A stretch of DNA of 24,352 bases from Collinsella sp. (GTDB lineage Bacteria > Actinomycetota > Coriobacteriia > Coriobacteriales > Coriobacteriaceae). Within the stretch, counting starts at the first letter, position 1. Each line of letters begins with the position of its first letter. Positions 15,085-21,852 of this stretch are shown in pieces. The notes under the pieces are model-generated. The model did no database searches. It saw only the letters and a list, made by a program, of their open reading frames with translations, and had not been told where the DNA came from. The position numbers and the translations under genes were made by a program. The stretch spans positions 1,718 through 26,069 of the forward strand of contig DXLY01000020.1 of assembly GCA_019414465.1 (NCBI GenBank), read 5' to 3'.

Positions 15085-16272
15085 TCACTCCAAGTCAAGC
15101 AATCGTTTGTAGACATCGAGACCCTTGAGCAGGATTTCCTCGTCAAAGAGCATGGTATCGGTATGCAGAGCGCTTGTGGCATAGGCGGGGCAGCCATCCG
15201 AATCACTCGGGTTGTCTTGGTCCTCTGGCATACCCGTGCCCAGCAGGAAAAACACGCCCGGCAGATAGCGTTGATAGAACGCGAAATCCTCGGCGATCAG
15301 CAGCGGCTCATCCACGAGCTGTAGCTCGGGCAAGGCAGGCGCGACATTGGCAAATAGCTCGGGGTCGTTGTCGACCGGCGGATAGCCCTCGGCAAAGTCG
15401 AGATCATACGTGCAGCCCGTTGCGGCACAGGCATCGTCCAGCACGCGGCGCACGCCTTCGCGCGCCCGGTCGAACATGTCGTCCGTAAACACACGCAGGC
15501 TTCCGGCCACATGGGCCTCCCCCGCCACCGCGTTGCAAACGGTGCCAGCCTGCAGCAGGCCAAACTTGCCGATACAGGGTTCGTCGGTGCCCAGCTCGTC
15601 CATCAGTTCGCGCTCGGCAACCAAGAACTTGGCAGCCGCCAGCGCCGCATCGTGCGATTCCTCGACCGGAACGCCATAGGTCTTAGCGATATGGATGCTC
15701 GTCCCGTGAATATGAATGTGTGTCTCACTCGAACGCGCCAGCAGCGGACCGGAACAACTCGCCAACGTGCCGGCAGGCAGATCGGGCCACACATGGAAGC
15801 CAAAAATGCGGTCAGCCCCATAGCGCTCGAACACACCGCTCTCGCATACCGTCTTGGCACCACCGGTCGTTTCCTCGGCCGGCTGGAACACAAAGAGAAC
15901 GTTGCGCCTAATGGCGCCCGGCTGCTCGCGAATCGTACGGTCGACATACGTCGCGGCGGCAAGTGCCATGGCCATGTGTCCGTCATGTCCGCAAGCGTGC
16001 ATCTTGCCGGGATGGATCGAGGCAAAGGCCGCTCCCGTCGCCTCCGCGATGGGCAGCGCATCCATATCGGCGCGAATCGCCGTGGCACGCGCGGCACCAA
16101 CGCCAGCGTCGAAGAAAGCGCAGACGCAGCTGGGACACGGATGGGTCACCTCGCAAGCGAGCGGCGCCAACACGCCCTCGATATAGGCGATAGTCTGCGG
16201 AAGATCGAAATCGAGCTCCGGAATGCGATGGAGATCGCGGCGATAGCGACGGAGTTCTTGGAGCTCGGTCAT
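15085..16272 (-). CDS. M20 amidohydrolase, candidate N-acetyl-LL-diaminopimelate deacetylase
   Basis: A 395-residue enzyme of the M20D aminoacylase/hippurate hydrolase branch. It carries the metal motif MHACGHDGH (Cys94, His96, His99), the general-base AEET near 132-135, the dimerisation-domain His in SIHIAKTYG, and a C-terminal LLIAEDFAFYQRYLPGVFFLLG. The ATG at 16272 has AAGGGA 7 bases upstream; an extension to 16356 adds 28 residues with no family match. The YkuR/DapL enzymes that deacetylate N-acetyl-DAP belong to this branch. The gene is divergent from a lysine operon that contains dapH, the acetyltransferase of the same route, which makes this assignment attractive. General aminoacylase or peptidyl-amino-acid hydrolase activity is the alternative. 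Confidence 0.82.
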   Translation of the reverse strand: MTELQELRRYRRDLHRIPELDFDLPQTIAYIEGVLAPLACEVTHPCPSCVCAFFDAGVGAARATAIRADMDALPIAEATGAAFASIHPGKMHACGHDGHMAMALAAATYVDRTIREQPGAIRRNVLFVFQPAEETTGGAKTVCESGVFERYGADRIFGFHVWPDLPAGTLASCSGPLLARSSETHIHIHGTSIHIAKTYGVPVEESHDAALAAAKFLVAERELMDELGTDEPCIGKFGLLQAGTVCNAVAGEAHVAGSLRVFTDDMFDRAREGVRRVLDDACAATGCTYDLDFAEGYPPVDNDPELFANVAPALPELQLVDEPLLIAEDFAFYQRYLPGVFFLLGTGMPEDQDNPSDSDGCPAYATSALHTDTMLFDEEILLKGLDVYKRLLDLE

Positions 16273-16365
16273 AGAGAATCCCTTCGTGAGGCACATCTGT
16301 TGCAACTTATTGTGATACAGGATTGTGGCACACATGTTTCCAGCATATTGCTGCATTTTTTAAAC

Positions 16366-16394
16366 GTTATATACGAATACTCTTGTTTGGTAAA
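16366..16394 (-). promoter_or_regulatory. Candidate promoter of the M20 amidohydrolase gene
   Basis: On the minus strand, TTTACC (16389-16394) and TATAAC (16366-16371) are separated by 17 bases. It overlaps the divergent lysine-operon promoter, so the two could compete. Confidence 0.45.
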
Positions 16395-16411
16395 GTGCAA
16401 CGTGATAGGGT
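16383..16411 (+). promoter_or_regulatory. Candidate promoter of the lysine operon
   Basis: TTGTTT (16383-16388) and TAGGGT (16406-16411) are separated by 17 bases. The start point this predicts, near 16418, falls just before the riboswitch, as expected for a leader RNA. Confidence 0.5.
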
Positions 16412-16420
16412 CGTTACCAC

Positions 16421-16582
16421 TTGATAGAGGCGCGGGCACGAAGAGCCGCGGGCGAGCCGGCAGGCTTTGACCCCGTGGGGAGGCGAAACCCGCCGAACTG
16501 GGTTTTTCGGGCACGAACAACCTGGTGGGCCTGCGGGAAACACCCACAGGACTGTCTGCAGCAATGCGGGAGCGCTATCCGG
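16421..16582 (+). ncRNA. Lysine riboswitch (L-box) upstream of lysA-dapA
   Basis: Conserved L-box segments appear in the right order: GATAGAGGCGCG at the 5' side of P1, then a following AAGAG, then GGGGAGGCG...CGCCGAA (16477-16497), then GGGCCTGCGGG and ACAGGACTGTC (16546-16556), and finally AGCGCTATC, whose CTATC (16575-16579) closes P1 with GATAG (16423-16427). These match the lysine aptamer that I recall from E. coli and B. subtilis lysC leaders. The length, about 157 bases, is slightly short. Lysine binding to such aptamers normally lowers expression, which fits a gene set making lysine. No U-tract terminator follows, so control is more likely at translation. Confidence 0.85.
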
Positions 16583-16629
16583 ACATTGGGTCCACGCTAT
16601 GCGGATTCGATGCGCAGATGGCGCCGTCT

Positions 16630-16650
16630 GGATAGCGAGGTTTACGGGAC
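16630..16650 (+). promoter_or_regulatory. Riboswitch expression platform and lysA ribosome binding region
   Basis: GGATAGCG (16630-16637) is exactly complementary to CGCTATCC (16573-16580), the 3' side of the aptamer P1 stem. Its ATAGCG can instead pair with CGCTAT at 16595-16600. It runs directly into GCGAGG (16635-16640), the likely ribosome binding site 10 bases before the lysA ATG. This gives mutually exclusive pairings that could expose or hide the start. Confidence 0.5.
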
Positions 16651-18960
16651 ATGGCATTGATCCCCAACGAGGCATATGCGGCCAAGCAGCCGTTTGTGGA
16701 CAAGGAGACACTCGAGCATATCGTCGAGCAGTTCCCCACGCCGTTTCATCTATACGACGAGGCGGGCATCCGCCGCAACATGCAAGAAGTGCGCGACGCC
16801 TTTGCATGGAACCCGGGCTTTAAGGAATACTTTGCCGTCAAGGCCAACCCCAACCCGGCGCTCATCTCCATTCTCAACGAATACGGCTGCGGCTGCGATT
16901 GCTCGAGCTATACCGAGCTCATGATCGCCCGCTCGCTGGGCATCACGGGACACGACATCATGTTCTCGTCCAACGACACGCCAGCTGCCGACTTTGAGCT
17001 CGCCGACAAGCTGGGCGCCATCGTCAACTTTGACGACATCAGCCACATCGAGTTCTTTGAGCGTGTTGCGGGGCCCATCCCCAAAACGGTCAGCTGCCGC
17101 TTTAATCCGGGCGGCCTGTTCCAGCTCTCCAATGGCATCATGGATAACCCCGGCGATTCCAAGTACGGCATGACCACCGAGCAACTCTTCGAGGCCTTCC
17201 GCACGCTCAAGGCCAAGGGCGCCGAAAACTTTGGCATCCACGCATTCCTTGCCAGCAATACCGTCACCAACGACTACTACCCCAAGCTCGCGCGCATCCT
17301 CTTTGAGCTTGCCGCGCGCCTGGAGCGCGAGACCGGCGCACATGTCGCCTTCATTAATCTGTCCGGCGGCGTCGGCATCCCCTATCTGCCCGAGCAGCAG
17401 GCCAACGACATCCACACCATCGGCGAGGGGGTACACGCGGCATACGACGAGATCCTGGTTCCCGCCGGTATGGGCGATGTGGCCATCTGCACCGAGATGG
17501 GCCGCTATATGATAGGCCCCTACGGCTGCCTGGTCACCAAGGCCATCCACGAGAAGCAGATCTACAAGGACTATATCGGTGTCGACGCAAGCGCCGTCGA
17601 TCTGATCCGCCCTGCCATGTATGGCGCCTACCACCACATTACGGTGATGGGCCAGCCGGGTGGCGCCGACAAGACCACAGTACCCGTTACGGACACCTAC
17701 GACATCACGGGCAACCTATGCGAGAACAACGACAAGTTCGCCATCGATCGCGAGTTACCGCATATCGACATGGGCGACCTGCTTGTGATCCACGATACCG
17801 GTGCGCATGGCTACTCCATGGGCTACAACTACAACGGACGTCTGCGCTCCGCCGAGGTTCTGCTGCGCCCCGATGGCTCAGCCGACCTCATCCGCCGTGC
17901 CGAGCGCCCGGGCGATTACTTTGCCACGCTCGACGTGCTGCCGAGCGGCCGAGAGCTGCTGGCCAAGTCGCGCGCCGAAAGTGCCCGCCGTCGCGCCCAA
18001 GACGAGCGCTTGGCCGTCGCCGCCCAATGGAATAAGCGCATCCAGATCGCGGAAGCGAAGGAGAAGAACATGGATATCCGCAACCTCGAGGGCTCAATCG
18101 TCGCCCTCGTCACGCCGTTTAAAAAGGACGGCAGCGTCGACTTTGACGCACTCGAGCGCCTTATCGATTTCCACCTGCAAAACGGCACCGACGCCATCCT
18201 CACCCTGGGCACCACCGGCGAGAGCGCCACGATGACCGATGACGAGGACAACTCCGTCGTCGCCGCCGTGGTCAAGCATGTTGCAGGACGCGTCCCCGTC
18301 ATCGCCGGCTCGGGCTCCAACTCCACGCAAACCATGCTCACCAAGTCGCTCACTTACCAGGGCTTGGGAGCCGACGGCCTGCTGCTCATTACCCCCTACT
18401 ACAACAAGTCCAACGAAGAGGGTATCTATCAGCACTTTAAGACCGTCGCCGATGCTGTGGACATCCCCTGCATCCTGTACAACATCCCCGGCCGTTGCGG
18501 CTGCGGCATCAGCGAGCGCAACGTAGAGCGCCTGGCCGCACATCCCAACATCATGGGTATTAAGGAAGCCTCTGGCAACGTCGCTTACGCGGCCAAGATC
18601 GCCCACCTGCTGTCCGACGACTTCCGCATGTACTCGGGCGAGGACGCCCTCACCGTGCCGCTCATGAGCCTGGGCGCTTCGGGCACCATCAGCGTGTGGG
18701 CCGACGTTCAGCCGCAGCTCGTGCACGACATGTGCCGCGCCTATCTGGACGGCGACGTGGAGCGCGCCCGCGATATCCAGATTGCCGGCCAGCCGCTCAT
18801 CAATGCCCTCTTTAGCGAGGTCAACCCCATCCCCGTCAAGGAAGCACTCGCCCAGATGGGTATGATCGAGGCAAACTACCGCATGCCGCTGTGCCCCATG
18901 GCAGACGACACGCGCTCCGCACTTACCGATGCTCTGAAAGGAGCTGGTCTGCTTGATTAA
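16651..18960 (+). CDS. lysA-dapA: LysA-DapA fusion: diaminopimelate decarboxylase / 4-hydroxy-tetrahydrodipicolinate synthase
   Basis: One open frame of 769 residues. Residues 1 to about 430 are a PLP fold III decarboxylase (LysA): the PLP lysine in FAVKANPN, INLSGGVGIPY, CTEMGRYMIGPYG (EMGR rather than the usual EPGR), catalytic Cys in LCENND, and HDTGAHGYSMGYNYNGRLR. A charged, Ala/Arg/Glu-rich linker of about 40 residues follows. Residues 474-769 are a complete DapA: LVTPFKKDGSVD, GTTGESATM, the Tyr in YNIPGR and the Schiff-base Lys in GIKEASGN. LysA makes lysine from meso-DAP; DapA condenses pyruvate with aspartate semialdehyde. No stop codon separates them, yet the DapA part has its own ATG and ribosome binding site. 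It leads the operon below a lysine riboswitch. A lost stop by sequencing error is possible but not suggested by the coding pattern. Confidence 0.85.
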   Translation: MALIPNEAYAAKQPFVDKETLEHIVEQFPTPFHLYDEAGIRRNMQEVRDAFAWNPGFKEYFAVKANPNPALISILNEYGCGCDCSSYTELMIARSLGITGHDIMFSSNDTPAADFELADKLGAIVNFDDISHIEFFERVAGPIPKTVSCRFNPGGLFQLSNGIMDNPGDSKYGMTTEQLFEAFRTLKAKGAENFGIHAFLASNTVTNDYYPKLARILFELAARLERETGAHVAFINLSGGVGIPYLPEQQANDIHTIGEGVHAAYDEILVPAGMGDVAICTEMGRYMIGPYGCLVTKAIHEKQIYKDYIGVDASAVDLIRPAMYGAYHHITVMGQPGGADKTTVPVTDTYDITGNLCENNDKFAIDRELPHIDMGDLLVIHDTGAHGYSMGYNYNGRLRSAEVLLRPDGSADLIRRAERPGDYFATLDVLPSGRELLAKSRAESARRRAQDERLAVAAQWNKRIQIAEAKEKNMDIRNLEGSIVALVTPFKKDGSVDFDALERLIDFHLQNGTDAILTLGTTGESATMTDDEDNSVVAAVVKHVAGRVPVIAGSGSNSTQTMLTKSLTYQGLGADGLLLITPYYNKSNEEGIYQHFKTVADAVDIPCILYNIPGRCGCGISERNVERLAAHPNIMGIKEASGNVAYAAKIAHLLSDDFRMYSGEDALTVPLMSLGASGTISVWADVQPQLVHDMCRAYLDGDVERARDIQIAGQPLINALFSEVNPIPVKEALAQMGMIEANYRMPLCPMADDTRSALTDALKGAGLLD
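18058..18072 (+). promoter_or_regulatory. Internal ribosome binding site and ATG at the DapA boundary
   Basis: AAGGAG (18058-18063) lies 6 bases before the in-frame ATG at 18070, which begins MDIRNLEGSIVALVTPF, a normal DapA N terminus. A free 296-residue DapA could therefore be made as well as the fusion. This suggests the genes were once separate and joined by loss of the lysA stop. Confidence 0.7.
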
Positions 18961-19693
18961 GACCGTCATTATGGGAACGGGCCGCATGGGCTCGCTCATC
19001 CGCACCACCGCCGAGGGCATTGTCAACACCGCTGGAGAGCCCGTTTTTGACATCGTCGCCCAGATCGGCTTCGACTTGTCCGAGCTCGAGAGCGCACCGG
19101 CCGCCGATGTAATCATCGACTTCTCGAACGTCGTGACCTTCGATGCCGTTGTCGCCTATGTCGAGCGCACGGGTGCCGCACTCGTTTCCGGCACCACGGG
19201 CTATACGCCCGAGCAGGTGGATCGCCTGCGCGAGCTGGGTCAGAACGCCCGTGTTATGCACTCGGGCAACTACTCTATCGGTATCGCCGCCCTGCGCCAT
19301 CTGGTTGCCCAGGCCACGCGCGAGCTGCCCGGCTTTGACTGCGAAATCGTCGAGACGCACCATAATCAAAAGGTCGACGCCCCCAGCGGCACTGCCAAGT
19401 TGTTGCTCGACGCCGTCGTCGAAGCCGAGCCCGAGGCAGGCTACCACCCCGTCTATGGCCGCGAGGGCATGTGCGGCGCGCGCGACCCCAAGGAGATCGG
19501 CATGCACTCGCTGCGCGGCGGCACCGTCGCCGGCGTGCACGAGGTAAGCTTTTTCGGCCAGGACGAGGAGGTCACGCTCACGCACCGCGCCACGAGCCGT
19601 CAGATCTTCGTCAACGGCGCCCTGGCAGCCGCGCAGAAGCTCGTCACCCGCGAGCCTGGCTTCTATACGTTCGACCAGGTCATGTTTGCCTAA
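18953..19693 (+). CDS. dapB: 4-hydroxy-tetrahydrodipicolinate reductase
   Basis: A 246-residue NAD(P)H-dependent reductase that converts the DapA product to tetrahydrodipicolinate. The nucleotide motif VIMGTGRMGS is at residues 5-14; then come IDFSNVVTF, SGTTGYTPEQ, and the catalytic and substrate motif HHNQKVDAPSGTAK with the active His and Lys. GMHSLRGGTVAGVHEV closes the substrate domain. The start is TTG at 18953, overlapping the dapA stop by 8 bases, with AAGGAG about 9 bases upstream. The overlap points to translational coupling with DapA. The length is normal for DapB. Confidence 0.92.
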   Translation: MIKTVIMGTGRMGSLIRTTAEGIVNTAGEPVFDIVAQIGFDLSELESAPAADVIIDFSNVVTFDAVVAYVERTGAALVSGTTGYTPEQVDRLRELGQNARVMHSGNYSIGIAALRHLVAQATRELPGFDCEIVETHHNQKVDAPSGTAKLLLDAVVEAEPEAGYHPVYGREGMCGARDPKEIGMHSLRGGTVAGVHEVSFFGQDEEVTLTHRATSRQIFVNGALAAAQKLVTREPGFYTFDQVMFA

Positions 19694-19732
19694 CCAGGTA
19701 TCAACCGGATCCACTCAAAGGAGAGACAGCAA

Positions 19733-20452
19733 ATGAGTAATGCAGCCGAGATGGACGCACAGGAGATTATCAACTACATCGCAACCGCGCCCAAGAAAAC
19801 GCCCGTCAAACTGTACGTGCGCGAAAAGCCGGGCATGAAGGTCCAGTGGGGCAATGCGCACGTCTACGGCGGTCGTCGTGGCAAGACCGTCTTTGGTGAC
19901 TGGGATGAGCTCAAGGCAATCCTCGACGCCAACGCCGACTCCATCGACTACTACGACGTAGAGAACGACTGCCGCAACTCCGCCGTGCCCATGCTCGACC
20001 TCAAGGGTATCAACGCCCGCATCGAGCCGGGCGCGATCATCCGCGACCGTGTCGAGATTGGCGATCGCGCCGTCATCATGATGGGCGCCATCATCAACAT
20101 CGGCTCCGTCATTGGCGAAGGCTCCATGATCGACATGGGCGCTGTGCTGGGCGGCCGCGCCACCGTGGGCAAGAACTGCCACATCGGCGCCGGCACCGTG
20201 CTGGCAGGCGTCGTGGAGCCCGCCAGTGCCACGCCCGTCATCATCGAGGACGACGTTATGATCGGCGCCAATGCCGTGGTCCTGGAGGGCGTGCACGTAG
20301 GCAAGGGCGCTGTCGTTGCCGCCGGCGCCGTGTGCGTCGAGGACGTCCCCGCCGGTGCCGTCGTGGCCGGTGTCCCCGCCCGCGTCATCAAGATGCGCGA
20401 CGAGAAGACCGACAGCAAGACCGGCCTGGAAGAGGGCTTACGTCAACTCTAG
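19733..20452 (+). CDS. dapH: Tetrahydrodipicolinate N-acetyltransferase
   Basis: A 239-residue acetyltransferase of the left-handed beta-helix class. The N-terminal 85 residues form the small DapH-type domain (VKLYVREKPG; FGDWDELKAILDANADSIDYYDVENDCRNSAVP). From about residue 95 hexapeptide repeats run (IEPGAIIRDRVEIGDRAVIMMGAIINIGSVIGEG) to VVAGVPARVIK at the C terminus. Size and N-terminal domain fit DapH (acetyl-CoA) and not the succinyltransferase DapD. AAAGGAG precedes the ATG. It diverts tetrahydrodipicolinate into the acetylase branch, which later needs an aminotransferase and an N-acetyl-DAP deacetylase; only a candidate for the latter (at 15085-16272) is nearby. Confidence 0.92.
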   Translation: MSNAAEMDAQEIINYIATAPKKTPVKLYVREKPGMKVQWGNAHVYGGRRGKTVFGDWDELKAILDANADSIDYYDVENDCRNSAVPMLDLKGINARIEPGAIIRDRVEIGDRAVIMMGAIINIGSVIGEGSMIDMGAVLGGRATVGKNCHIGAGTVLAGVVEPASATPVIIEDDVMIGANAVVLEGVHVGKGAVVAAGAVCVEDVPAGAVVAGVPARVIKMRDEKTDSKTGLEEGLRQL

Positions 20453-20484
20453 GGCTGCGCAGTTTTACCAAACCGCGTAACTAG

Positions 20485-20640
20485 TCGACGCTGCACCTTT
20501 GGTTCCGTCGTTCTAACGAACGACGGATCTCTCGACGCTGCAAACGCCCCTAAGCGGCAATCTGACGTTCAATCGTCGGTCGCGTACCGAAGTACGCTTC
20601 CCTCCTCTTTCACGTCACCTTGCTCGCTTAGGGGCGTTTT
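20485..20640. other. Structured intergenic element with nested inverted repeats
   Basis: In 20453-20741 no gene is visible, but symmetry is strong. Two 11-bp direct repeats TCGACGCTGCA (20485-20495, 20532-20542) flank a perfect 10-bp hairpin (20504-20513 with 20518-20527). Next, a perfect 15-bp long-range pair (20542-20556 with 20625-20639) encloses TGACGT (20563-20568) pairing with ACGTCA (20612-20617) and a GCGTAC-CGAA-GTACGC hairpin (20582-20597). The outer pair ends in TTTT on the plus strand, so it could act as a large terminator for dapH. It could equally be a non-coding RNA or a repeat family. Confidence 0.6.
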
Positions 20641-20682
20641 CGCTGACTTATGCTCAGTCTGCAACTCAACTCAGCTCCAAGC

Positions 20683-20716
20683 AAAAAGGCCGAAGTCCCG
20701 AAGGGTTTCGGCCTTT
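20683..20716 (-). terminator. Terminator of the NdpA-like gene
   Basis: AAAGGCCGAA (20685-20694) pairs perfectly with TTCGGCCTTT (20707-20716), and CCC-GAA-GGG forms inside the loop. On the minus strand the stem ends in a run of five T, and it lies 25 bases after the stop at 20742. It may also work on the plus strand. Confidence 0.85.
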
Positions 20717-20741
20717 GCTTTGTCTGAAGTTCAAGCGCAGT

Positions 20742-21746
20742 TTATCGATTCTCAATTGACCCGATGTTTTTTAGCTCGATGGAGATGAGGCCGTTAGGCT
20801 CATTGACGAACTCGATGTACTCGGAGTTGGAACCCATCTCGGCCGGGAAGCTGATCTCGATGCCCGTGTCGGTACGGATCTTGTGGTTGCGCACCGCCGC
20901 GCGTTCGACCTGCTTGCGCTCCACGGGCACACGCTCAGGCACCTTCTCCTCAGTCAGTGCCGCGCGCACGCTCTCCTTGATAACCGGCTCGTCCTCAAAG
21001 ACCTCATCGACGATATCCCAAGGGGGCAGTTCCTCGTCATCCTCAACTTTCTCGGCAACAGCAGCCTTAACCTTGGCGAGTGCTACAGCCGTGTTGGCAC
21101 CGTGCTCCTCGGCGACTTCCTCGACCACACGCGTCACGGTGTCGATGACCTCCTTGCCCGATACCCCCGTGTCGCACTGCAGCAGGCCATCGGGAATGAG
21201 CATGCGATCCTCGCCGGCAATCTTGCGCTTCTTATCCACATAGCCGATCTCCATGGTGCTTGCACGCACGATTGCATAGCTCGGCACCTTTTGCGAGGGA
21301 TTCGGCAGAATGGCGTAGTGGCGCGCAATGTCGTTGCGCACCTCGCCCTCTTCGCGACCCACCTCGTGCATAAAAGCCTGCTTGGAGCCCAGCAGCATCA
21401 CGGCAAACCAGCGGGCATCCTCATCGTCATCAAAGTCCGCCACAAGCACGTCAGTGGACTCGGCTTTCTCGGCCTTGGTAAGTTCGGAAGAGATGAACTC
21501 CGCAATCTGCTGAGACAGATCCACGAACTCACGCTCACCAAAGAAATAGCCCTTGAGCTCGCCGCCGAATGCGGAGTTCTCGGCAAACGTGGCACGCTTG
21601 TTATCAGCCGAGGTACGAGCGCGCCGCAGGTGCGTGGTTACGAAATTACGCACGGTGCGGCTCTCGATATCGAGCTCGCGCTGGCTCATAACGTTGACGG
21701 CAGAGTCAAAGTCCAGGATATGCAGAATCGCGTGATTGATTTTCAT
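20742..21746 (-). CDS. Nucleoid-associated protein (NdpA/YejK family)
   Basis: A 334-residue protein of the 37-kDa nucleoid-associated family. The N terminus MKINHAILHILDFDSA is typical of the family. The middle (LVADFDDDEDARWFAVMLLGSKQAF; YAIVRASTMEIGYVDKKRKIAGE) and the C terminus (IRTDTGIEISFPAEMGSNSEYIEFVNEPNGLISIELKNIG) also match. An acidic, Glu/Val-rich stretch lies at about residues 200-270. Two ATGs are possible: 21746, which gives the family-like N terminus and has GGAAT 7 bases upstream, and 21755, which adds MPY. The family's role in chromosome organisation is poorly defined. A terminator follows and the gene seems monocistronic. Confidence 0.82.
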   Translation of the reverse strand: MKINHAILHILDFDSAVNVMSQRELDIESRTVRNFVTTHLRRARTSADNKRATFAENSAFGGELKGYFFGEREFVDLSQQIAEFISSELTKAEKAESTDVLVADFDDDEDARWFAVMLLGSKQAFMHEVGREEGEVRNDIARHYAILPNPSQKVPSYAIVRASTMEIGYVDKKRKIAGEDRMLIPDGLLQCDTGVSGKEVIDTVTRVVEEVAEEHGANTAVALAKVKAAVAEKVEDDEELPPWDIVDEVFEDEPVIKESVRAALTEEKVPERVPVERKQVERAAVRNHKIRTDTGIEISFPAEMGSNSEYIEFVNEPNGLISIELKNIGSIENR

Positions 21747-21820
21747 ATACGGCATTCCGTTCTAGATCGATTTCGGCACGAACCAGTATAGCGGTCGAGC
21801 CCGCCCCAGGCGCATCGAAG

Positions 21821-21850
21821 ATTGGTGCATCGGGGACAGGTTGCACCAAT
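21821..21850. repeat. Palindromic repeat with GGGGACAGGTT core (REP-like, copy B)
   Basis: ATTGGTGCA (21821-21829) and TGCACCAAT (21842-21850) form a perfect 9-bp inverted repeat around a loop containing GGGGACAGG. It ends 2 bases before the stop codon of the hydrolase gene. The same arms and loop recur just upstream of that gene (copy C). Confidence 0.65.
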
Positions 21851-21852
21851 GG

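Noticed and set aside
14684..15112. Plus-strand frame beginning in the AcnX operon terminator
   Set aside because: It starts inside a terminator stem and lies antisense to the small membrane protein; the polar low-complexity product looks non-coding.
15511..16470. Plus-strand open frame opposite the M20 amidohydrolase
   Set aside because: Antisense, and it would run through the divergent promoter and into the riboswitch; no family resemblance.
16421..16823. Plus-strand open frames through the riboswitch leader
   Set aside because: They overlap conserved aptamer segments and enter lysA out of frame, so they are chance frames in structured RNA.
18094..19116. Minus-strand open frame opposite dapA/dapB
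   Set aside because: Antisense shadow across two well-defined genes.
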